Part shown: piece by piece, positions 5,846-11,195 of the stretch
Position numbering within the stretch: position 1 is the first letter of the stretch
Layout of the letters: the number at the start of each line of letters is the position of its first letter
Assembly (NCBI GenBank): GCA_002923335.1
Contig: BEHZ01000051.1
Location: 1-11,195 of the forward strand
Direction: 5' to 3'
Length of the DNA stretch: 11,195 nt
Origin: a bacterium HR23
GTDB lineage: Bacteria; Chloroflexota; Dehalococcoidia; Lucifugimonadales; HRBIN23
The notes under the pieces: generated by a model
What the model was told of the DNA's origin: nothing
The model's database searches: none
Seen by the model: the letters and a program-made list of their open reading frames with translations, nothing else
Made by a program: the position numbers and the translations under genes

Positions 5846-6853
5846 CTATGCGCCGGCGGGCAGGTCGGGGAACACCTCCCGGGCCGAGGGGATACCCCCC
5901 AGAGGGGTGGCCTTCAGCACCCCCCGCACCACCGCCTCTGCCACCACACGGGTTACCGCCACACCCAAACGGTCCAGGTCTACTGCCTCGGGGCACTCCC
6001 CCGTCGCCAGCACAAAAAAGCAGTCCCCATCCCGCATGGTATGGCAGGGGCGCACCGCCAGGGCCAGGCCGTCCTGGGCGTGGACGGCCAGTTTATTGGC
6101 CTGCTCCTTGGTGAGACGGGCGTTGGTAGCCACCACCCCTATGGTAGTGTTGGACTGGGGGGCACGGGCGAGGGTCTCCCCCCCCAGGAGGAGGTCCACA
6201 GAGTCGTGGAAACCCCTCCCATCCTCTCGGCGAGGGCCGGCCAGGACCCGCCCACTCTGGGGGTCCACCACATCCCCCACGGCGTTCACTGCCACCAGGG
6301 CGCCCACCACCACCTGCCCCAGGGCTAGGCTGGCGGTGCCGATGCCCCCCTTGGTGGCACGGGCCAGACCCAGGGCCTTCCCTACCGTGGCCCCGGTGCC
6401 CGCTCCCACCGAGCCTTCGGCGATGGGGCCGGCCACCGCCCGCTGGCACGCCTCGTAGCCCTCCCAAGGGCCGGGGCGTGCTTTGCGGGGGCCTCCCAGG
6501 TTCAGGTCAAAAAGGATGGCCGAGGGGACAATGGGCACCACCGCCTGCCCTATACGGAAGCCGATGCCCCGCTCCTCCAGCCACCGCATTACCCCATCGG
6601 CCACCGCCAGCCCGAAGGCGCTTCCCCCGGAGAGCACAACGGCGTGCACCTGCTGGATAAGGGCGGTGGGGCGCAAGAGGTCGGTCTCCCGGGTGCCGGG
6701 GGCGGAGCCCCGGACCTCCACTCCCCCTACCGCCCCCTTGGGGACGAGGACAACGGTGCAACCCGTGGCGTTCTGGGGGTCGGTCCAGTGCCCCACCAGA
6801 ACCCCCGGCACATCGGTGAGGGCGTGATAGGGGAGGAGCGGGTGGTGGCTCAC
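5846..6853 (-). CDS. P1-family (S58) aminopeptidase, DmpA/NylC-like
   Basis: The 335-aa protein belongs to the self-cleaving peptidase family S58 (L-aminopeptidase/D-esterase DmpA, nylon hydrolase NylC). Visible signatures from this start: TDVPGVLVGHWTD near the N-terminus, LSGGSAFGL (75-83), GSVGAGTGATVGK (147-159), SNTTIGVVATNA (234-245), and HTMRDGDCFFVLATG (271-285). In this family the precursor splits before a Ser or Thr that becomes the N-terminal nucleophile; by analogy with NylC the cut should fall at Asn235-Thr236. No signal peptide is seen, so it is likely cytoplasmic, acting on small peptides or related amides. I chose the GTG at 6853 because the family usually begins just before the TDVPGV motif; GGTGG lies close upstream. 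An in-frame TTG at 6937 would add 28 unconserved residues with no ribosome site. It is followed by surE in the same operon. Substrate is unknown. Confidence 0.9.
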   Translation of the reverse strand: MSHHPLLPYHALTDVPGVLVGHWTDPQNATGCTVVLVPKGAVGGVEVRGSAPGTRETDLLRPTALIQQVHAVVLSGGSAFGLAVADGVMRWLEERGIGFRIGQAVVPIVPSAILFDLNLGGPRKARPGPWEGYEACQRAVAGPIAEGSVGAGTGATVGKALGLARATKGGIGTASLALGQVVVGALVAVNAVGDVVDPQSGRVLAGPRREDGRGFHDSVDLLLGGETLARAPQSNTTIGVVATNARLTKEQANKLAVHAQDGLALAVRPCHTMRDGDCFFVLATGECPEAVDLDRLGVAVTRVVAEAVVRGVLKATPLGGIPSAREVFPDLPAGA

Positions 6854-6961
6854 CCCTCCACCATAGCGGACGGGAGGGGGAGGTGTCCAGGGGCTTAGCC
6901 CAGACCCCTCCTCGGCGCAGGCAAGACCCCCGGGCAATTAGGAGACGGCCCGGGTAGCCTC

Positions 6962-6990
6962 TTGACAAAGGGGCAGGATTGGGATAACCT
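6962..6990 (+). promoter_or_regulatory. Sigma70-type promoter for the respiratory operon
   Basis: A perfect -35 TTGACA (6962-6967) is followed after 17 bases by TAACCT (6985-6990), a weaker -10; GATAAC at 15 bases is an alternative. Transcription would start near 6997, about 40 bases before the first gene. The rest of the 6854-7038 divergent region holds a GC-rich stretch and no clear promoter for the minus-strand peptidase gene. Confidence 0.6.
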
Positions 6991-7038
6991 TCACTAATGT
7001 CTAGTGGGTGGGCGGGGAAGTCTGGCCAAGGAGCCGAC

Positions 7039-7329
7039 ATGGACCCCATCGCCCTAACCGCAGAGCAGTGGGCCCAGGTCAAGGCCCTTCTGCACATCCT
7101 GTGGCTCCTTCCCTTCTTCGCCGCCGGGCTGGCCCTGCTCCTGATGCTGGCCCTGGCCATTATCCCCTCTCTGGTGGGCACCCGCCACCTGCCCGCTGAG
7201 ACCACACGGGTGCGGGGCCTCTTCCTCCTGGTCAGCCTGGCGGCCGTGGCCGGCATCGCCATCGTCTTTGCACGGGTCATTGCAGTGCGGGACATCCTCG
7301 TCGCCGTGTATCCCAAGTTCCTGTGGTAA
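7039..7329 (+). CDS. Two-helix membrane protein of unknown function, respiratory operon leader
   Basis: The 96-aa product is dominated by two hydrophobic helices at about 19-46 and 60-82, joined by a short loop with charged residues (TRHLPAETTRVRG). The N-terminal 18 residues are polar and the C-terminus ends in VYPKFLW. No Cys or heme motif is present, so it does not carry a c-type heme or Fe-S cluster; one His in helix 1 and one in the loop are the only His. The start at 7039 has AAGGAG five bases upstream. An in-frame ATG at 6997 falls at the predicted transcription start and lacks a ribosome site. It stops 21 bases before the pentaheme cytochrome gene and so is probably a subunit, assembly factor or anchor of that complex. 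I do not recognise the family. Confidence 0.8.
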   Translation: MDPIALTAEQWAQVKALLHILWLLPFFAAGLALLLMLALAIIPSLVGTRHLPAETTRVRGLFLLVSLAAVAGIAIVFARVIAVRDILVAVYPKFLW

Positions 7330-7350
7330 CCTGAAAGGAAGGAGACGCCG

Positions 7351-7923
7351 GTGCGCCTGGGCAAGCGTGCCTGGATCGCCATCCTAGTGGGGGGAGGGCT
7401 GGGGAGCACCCTCCTGGGCCTGGCCTTCCTGGTGCTGGTGGTGCCCAGGGTGGTGGCTCACTACTCTTGGAGCGTGGAGCGTCTCTTCCGCCAGGCCCCC
7501 CAACAGCCCATCGCCTTCACCCACGCCACCCACGCCGGCGACGCCCAAATCCCCTGCCTCTTCTGCCACCGGGGAGCCGACACCGAGGCGGCGGCGACCA
7601 TCCCCTCCCTGGAGCAGTGCATGTTCTGCCACCGCTTCATCGTGGGGACCACCGAGGCGAAGCAAGCCGAGATTCGCAAGGTCATCGACGCCTTCAATAA
7701 CCAGGAGCCGGTCCAATGGGTGCGGGTCTTCCGCCTCCCTGACCATGTGCGCTTCGTCCACGAAGCCCACATCCGTGCCGGCTTCACCTGCTCCGACTGC
7801 CACGGGGCGGTGGAGACCATGACCACCATGCGCCAGGTCCAGCGCTCCCTGAAGATGGGGGACTGCGTGGGGTGCCATCGCCAGAACAACGCCCCCACCG
7901 ACTGCGCCATCTGCCACTACTAG
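7351..7923 (+). CDS. actA: Membrane-anchored pentaheme cytochrome c (ActA-like)
   Basis: The 190-aa protein has an N-terminal membrane anchor (about 8-35) and then a hydrophilic domain with five CxxCH heme-attachment motifs: CLFCH at 69, CMFCH at 90, CSDCH at 147, CVGCH at 172 and CAICH at 185. His residues in AFTHATH (55-61) and in the DHVRFVHEAH stretch (131-140) are likely distal ligands, as in class III/c7-type cytochromes. The domain should face the periplasm or outer face and pass electrons from the Fe-S subunit to a soluble carrier or oxidase. The GTG start at 7351 has GGAG six bases upstream. The next gene starts ten bases after its stop. Five hemes plus the following B1, B2 and NrfD-like genes fit ActA of Alternative Complex III; QrcA (usually six hemes) is the main alternative. 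Confidence 0.9.
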   Translation: MRLGKRAWIAILVGGGLGSTLLGLAFLVLVVPRVVAHYSWSVERLFRQAPQQPIAFTHATHAGDAQIPCLFCHRGADTEAAATIPSLEQCMFCHRFIVGTTEAKQAEIRKVIDAFNNQEPVQWVRVFRLPDHVRFVHEAHIRAGFTCSDCHGAVETMTTMRQVQRSLKMGDCVGCHRQNNAPTDCAICHY

Positions 7924-7932
7924 CGGGGTGCC

Positions 7933-10128
7933 ATGGGGATTACACGCCGAGACCTGCTGAAACTGGCCGGGGCGGGCGCCCTGGGGGCCATCGCCTTCAA
8001 CGGGTGCCGTATCCCCGACAAGGAACTGCGGGTGGAGAGCCCCGTCGCCCTCCCTGAGGACACGGTAACGGGCAGGGAGAACTGGTATGCCACCCTCTGC
8101 CAACAGTGTGGGGCGGGGTGCGGGATCGTGGTGCGGGTGATAGAGGGGCGGGCCAAGAAGATAGAGGGCAACCCCGACCACCCCCTGAACGCCGGCAAGA
8201 CCTGCGCCCGGGGCCAGGCAGGGGTGCAGGCCCTTTACCACCCGGACCGCCTCCACACCCCCCTCCTCTACGGCCAGCCCGTGGACTGGGAGACGGCCAT
8301 GGGCCAACTGGTCTCCCAGATACAGCAGAACCGGGGGCGTATCTTCCTGGCCACCAATCCCCTGCGGGGCCATATCGCCGCCGTCGCCCAGGCCTTCATC
8401 CAGGCCGCCGGCGGGACGCTGATGGCCTACGAACCCCTGGAGGACACCGTCCTGCGCACCGCCGTGAAGCGCCTCTTTGGCCAGGACACCCTCCCCGACT
8501 ACGACATCGCCCACGCCCGCACCGTTCTCTCCTTTGGGGCGGGGTGGCTGGAGACCTGGGGCTCCCCGGTGCGCTGGGGAAAGGCCTATGGAGCCTTCCG
8601 GCAGGGGCGTTCAGTGGTGCGGGGCACCTTCTTCCACGCCGAGCCCCGCTTTTCCCTCACCTCGGCCAACGCCGACCTCTGGCTCCCCGTCCGCCCGGGG
8701 CGGGAGGGTGTTCTGGCCCTGGCGGTGGCCTATGTGCTTATAGAGCAGGGGATGGCCTCCCCCTCCGCCACCGCCCAGTTGACGGGTGGGCGGGGCCTTT
8801 CTGCCCTCTCCGCCTACCAGCCTGAACAGGTGGCGGAGACGGTGGGCATCTCCGCCCAGCGCATTCGGGAGGTGGCAGAAGCCTTCGGTTCCCAGCGCCC
8901 CAGCCTGGCCCTGGTGGGCGGTTCTGCCCTGGCCCATACCAACGGCCTGTTCACCGCCCTGGCGGTCCTCTCCCTCAACGCCCTGGTAGACAACATCGGC
9001 CGTGAAGGGGGCGTCCGCTTCAACCCCCCACCCCCTCTTGACCTGTCCGGCGTTCCCCCGGCACCCCTCGCCCGGTGGCGCAAGGCCCTGGAGGACATGG
9101 GGGCCGGACGAGTGGGCCTGCTGATTATCCGGGGGGCCAACTTGGTCTATGGCCTCCCCATAGACCCCAAAGAGTTTGAGGACCTCCTCAACGGCGTCCC
9201 CTTCCGGGTCTTCATCGGCTCCATCCCCGAGGATATGGCGCCCTTCGGAGACCTGGTGCTCCCCGAACTGGAGCCTCTGGAGAGTTGGGGCACCGATTGG
9301 CCCGAGCCCGGCCCCGGCTTCCAGACCCTTACTTTCCAACAGGCGGTGGTGCGTCCCTTCCGGGACGGGAAATCCTTTGGAGACATCCTGCTGGAGGCGG
9401 GCCGGTCGGCCGGCCTGAACCTCCCCTGGCAGAGCATGCGGGAGGCGGTGCAGGACGGGGCGCGCCGGCTGTTTGCCCTGGGGCGAGGCTCGGTGCGGGC
9501 GGGGGATGAGGCGTCCTTCCTGACAGGTGTGCTGCAGAGAGGAGGGTGGTGGGACACCCAGGCCCAGGGGCAAGGGCGCGTTACCCTGGAGCGTGCCCCT
9601 GCGACGCCCCCAGCCCCCCAGTTCGCCGGCGAGGAGGGGGAGTTCCCCTTCCACCTGGTCCCCTTTACCCCCCTGGGCATCCACGACGGGCGAGGCGCAC
9701 ACCTGCCCTGGCTCCAGGCCATTCCCGACGGCACCACCACCGTCGCCTGGCAAACCTGGGTGGAGATCCACCCCGAGCGGGCCAAAGAACTGGGCATCGC
9801 CGAGGGGGATTGGGTGGAGGTTACCTCCCCCCGGGGGAGCATCCGTGCCCTGGCCTACCTGCACCCCGCCATCCCTCCGGAGGTGGTGGCGGTGCCCTTC
9901 GGCTTCGGCCACGCCGGCATGGGGCGGTGGGCCAACGGGCGGGGAGCCAATGTCTTCCGCATCCTGGCACCCCTCACCGACAGCGAGACGGGGGCCTTCG
10001 CCTGGTCCGCTACCCGTGTAAGGATACGGCGCCTCGGCCCTCGCCAGCGCATCCCCAAGTTTGAAGGCACCGTGCTCCCCGTGCAACTGGAGGAGCGCCC
10101 CATTATCCTCATCACCCGGGAGGCGTAG
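7933..10128 (+). CDS. actB: Molybdopterin-oxidoreductase-like subunit of ACIII (B1 part)
   Basis: The 731-aa protein has the fold order of the DMSO-reductase superfamily. It begins with a Tat signal (TRRDLLKLAGAGALGAIAF) ending at Cys25, which may be a lipobox. Next is a [4Fe-4S]-type motif C56-x2-C59-x3-C63-x27-C91. The central domain includes AEPRFSLTSANADLWLPVRPG (about 235-255). The C-terminal dinucleotide-binding-like domain lies at about 600-695 (HPERAKELGIAEGDWVEV, VPFGFGHAG). Where catalytic members carry a Cys, Ser, Sec or Asp that binds Mo, the region MAYEPLEDTVLRTAVKRLFG shows no clear equivalent, as in ActB and QrcB, which lack the Mo cofactor. It is therefore probably structural or electron-relaying, exported folded with the next subunit. 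The start at 7933 has only a weak ribosome site (GGGGTG). Catalytic activity cannot be fully excluded from sequence alone. Confidence 0.85.
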   Translation: MGITRRDLLKLAGAGALGAIAFNGCRIPDKELRVESPVALPEDTVTGRENWYATLCQQCGAGCGIVVRVIEGRAKKIEGNPDHPLNAGKTCARGQAGVQALYHPDRLHTPLLYGQPVDWETAMGQLVSQIQQNRGRIFLATNPLRGHIAAVAQAFIQAAGGTLMAYEPLEDTVLRTAVKRLFGQDTLPDYDIAHARTVLSFGAGWLETWGSPVRWGKAYGAFRQGRSVVRGTFFHAEPRFSLTSANADLWLPVRPGREGVLALAVAYVLIEQGMASPSATAQLTGGRGLSALSAYQPEQVAETVGISAQRIREVAEAFGSQRPSLALVGGSALAHTNGLFTALAVLSLNALVDNIGREGGVRFNPPPPLDLSGVPPAPLARWRKALEDMGAGRVGLLIIRGANLVYGLPIDPKEFEDLLNGVPFRVFIGSIPEDMAPFGDLVLPELEPLESWGTDWPEPGPGFQTLTFQQAVVRPFRDGKSFGDILLEAGRSAGLNLPWQSMREAVQDGARRLFALGRGSVRAGDEASFLTGVLQRGGWWDTQAQGQGRVTLERAPATPPAPQFAGEEGEFPFHLVPFTPLGIHDGRGAHLPWLQAIPDGTTTVAWQTWVEIHPERAKELGIAEGDWVEVTSPRGSIRALAYLHPAIPPEVVAVPFGFGHAGMGRWANGRGANVFRILAPLTDSETGAFAWSATRVRIRRLGPRQRIPKFEGTVLPVQLEERPIILITREA

Positions 10129-10130
10129 GC

Positions 10131-10970
10131 ATGCCCACGGCGCACCCGCTCCATACACACCCCGACACCCCGCCTAGAGGCGGTGCACAACCCCAGAAGG
10201 CCGCTGGGGCCACGCCCTCCGCCGGCAGGGGGACATTCCCCCAACAGACCCGCCCCCGCCATAAATGGGGGATGGTGGTGGACCTGGACCGGTGCACCGG
10301 TTGTCAGGCGTGCGTGGTAGCCTGCCAGGCGGAGAACAACATCCCCCTCAACACCGAAAGCATCTACCTCCAACGGCGGGTGATCGAGTGGATTCGCATT
10401 GAGCGCTACTGGGAGCCGAACCACGAGCAGGTGCGTGCCCGCTACATCCCCCTCATGTGCCAGCAGTGCGACAACGCCCCCTGCGAGCCGGTGTGCCCCG
10501 TGTATGCCACCTACCACAACGACCAGGGGCTGAATGTGCAGGTCTACAACCGCTGTGTGGGCACCCGTTACTGCGCCAACAACTGCCCCTACCACGCCCG
10601 CTTTTTCAACTTCTGGCAACCCGTCTGGCCCGAAACTCTGGACAACCAACTGAACCCCGATGTAACGGTGCGTTGGCGGGGCATTATGGAGAAGTGCACC
10701 TTCTGCATCCAGCGCCTGCGCCGTGCCCAGAGGGAGGCCCTGCGGGAGGGGCGCACCCTGCAGGATGGGGAGGTGGTGCCCGCCTGCGCCCAGGCCTGCC
10801 CCACCGACGCCCTGGTCTTCGGCGACCTGCTGGACCCCAATAGCCGCGTCTCCCAACTGGCCAAAAACAAGCGGGCCTATAAGGTTATTGAAGACCTGGG
10901 CACCGGCCCCAATGTGATATACCTCAAGAAGGTAGACCCTTATGCACCCACTGCCGACCACAGCCACTAA
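10131..10970 (+). CDS. actB: Four-cluster Fe-S subunit of ACIII (B2 part, NrfC/PsrB-like)
   Basis: The 279-aa ferredoxin-like protein has Cys groups at 55, 58, 61, 65; 110, 113, 118, 122; 142, 148, 152; and 189, 192, 219, 223. That is 15 Cys: the third group reads CVGTRYCANNC, with Thr145 where a fourth Cys would sit. This fits three [4Fe-4S] and one [3Fe-4S] cluster, the set known for ActB of Alternative Complex III. It relays electrons between the membrane NrfD-like quinol site and the heme subunit. Residues 1-45 form a Pro/His-rich, probably disordered extension. There is no signal peptide, so export must rely on the Tat signal of the B1 subunit. The ATG at 10131 starts two bases after the B1 stop with GGGAGG seven bases upstream. 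In several characterised complexes B1 and B2 are one polypeptide; here they are separate genes. Confidence 0.88.
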   Translation: MPTAHPLHTHPDTPPRGGAQPQKAAGATPSAGRGTFPQQTRPRHKWGMVVDLDRCTGCQACVVACQAENNIPLNTESIYLQRRVIEWIRIERYWEPNHEQVRARYIPLMCQQCDNAPCEPVCPVYATYHNDQGLNVQVYNRCVGTRYCANNCPYHARFFNFWQPVWPETLDNQLNPDVTVRWRGIMEKCTFCIQRLRRAQREALREGRTLQDGEVVPACAQACPTDALVFGDLLDPNSRVSQLAKNKRAYKVIEDLGTGPNVIYLKKVDPYAPTADHSH

Positions 10971-11195
10971 TCACCATCCCCCCGAGGACTTCCCCTCCTC
11001 GCCCCGGGAGGTGGCAGAAGAGGTGCTGGGCAAGGCCCAGGCCCCCTGGCCCATTTGGCGTGCGGCGCTGACCGCCCTGGCCCTCCTCTTCATCCTGGGC
11101 GTTATCGGCTTCCTGTTGAAGGTGGCCCAGGGGACGAACCATACCGCCTGGGGCTACTACGCATCGGTGGTGGGCTTCCTGTATACCACGGCGGG
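10942..11195 (+). CDS. actC: NrfD-like quinol-interacting membrane subunit, start only
   Basis: An open frame runs from the ATG at 10942 to the right edge (84 codons). It starts inside the B2 gene, overlapping its last 29 bases in another frame, with AAGG nine bases upstream. The first 40 residues are polar (HHPPEDF..EEVLGKAQAPWPIWR). A first transmembrane helix follows at about 41-62 (ALTALALLFILGVIGFLLKVA), then a WGYY..VVGFLY segment that begins the second helix. This matches the opening of NrfD/PsrC-family proteins, eight- to ten-helix subunits that bind menaquinol. The context (pentaheme, B1, B2) points to ActC. The body of the protein lies outside the window, so quinone-site residues cannot be checked. 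Confidence 0.8.
   Translation, partial: MHPLPTTATNHHPPEDFPSSPREVAEEVLGKAQAPWPIWRAALTALALLFILGVIGFLLKVAQGTNHTAWGYYASVVGFLYTTA

Noticed and set aside
6854..6937. TTG-initiated N-terminal extension of the P1 peptidase
   Set aside because: No ribosome site, Pro/Gly-rich unconserved residues, and the family usually starts just before the TDVPGV motif.
6997..7038. Upstream ATG at 6997 for the two-helix protein
   Set aside because: It coincides with the predicted transcription start and lacks a ribosome site; ATG at 7039 has AAGGAG at ideal spacing.
7384..8514. 376-codon minus-strand open frame across the cytochrome gene
   Set aside because: Antisense to five CxxCH motifs; Gly/Val/His-rich shadow with no domain.
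8611..10158. 515-codon minus-strand open frame across the B1 subunit gene
   Set aside because: Antisense to a protein with intact signal peptide, Cys motif and C-terminal domain; Gly/His/Pro-rich shadow.

Overview
The window is GC-rich bacterial chromosome. It holds two divergent blocks that meet in a 185-base intergenic region at 6854-7038. ClpC with a UVR-type middle region, a short four-domain S1 protein, a free-standing 5S rRNA gene and an Alternative Complex III-like respiratory operon together suggest Chloroflexota (Dehalococcoidia-like) or a related lineage. This assignment is inferred from gene content, not from a phylogeny.

Left block, minus strand, read from 6853 down to 1: a P1-family (S58) self-processing aminopeptidase; surE nucleotidase, whose Shine-Dalgarno overlaps the peptidase stop codon; an orphan 5S rRNA gene with its own near-consensus promoter and a terminator hairpin; a second near-consensus promoter driving a four-S1-domain protein and clpC (29-base gap); a strong hairpin; a 59-aa zinc-ribbon protein that most gene callers with a length cut-off would miss; and a stand-alone receiver-domain protein with Glu at the phospho-acceptor position. 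The left edge (1-135) is non-coding and holds a 14-bp perfect stem-loop, a 15-bp direct repeat and a tail resembling the 3' end of 16S rRNA.

Right block, plus strand, 6962 to the right edge: a TTGACA promoter, a 96-aa two-helix membrane protein of unknown function, a membrane-anchored pentaheme cytochrome c, a Tat-exported molybdopterin-oxidoreductase-like subunit that keeps its four N-terminal Cys but shows no obvious Mo ligand, a four-cluster ferredoxin-like subunit with 15 cluster Cys, and the first 84 codons of an NrfD-like quinol-interacting membrane protein. This is the A-B1-B2-C order of Alternative Complex III (menaquinol oxidation) and also resembles the Qrc menaquinone reductase. 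The genes are tightly spaced or overlapping and look like one operon that continues beyond the window.

No CRISPR array, tRNA, insertion sequence or phage gene was seen. The most unusual points are the split B1/B2 subunit with a retained Fe-S site, the unexplained two-helix protein leading that operon, the clpC-zinc ribbon-pseudo-receiver neighbourhood, and the independent 5S transcription unit.
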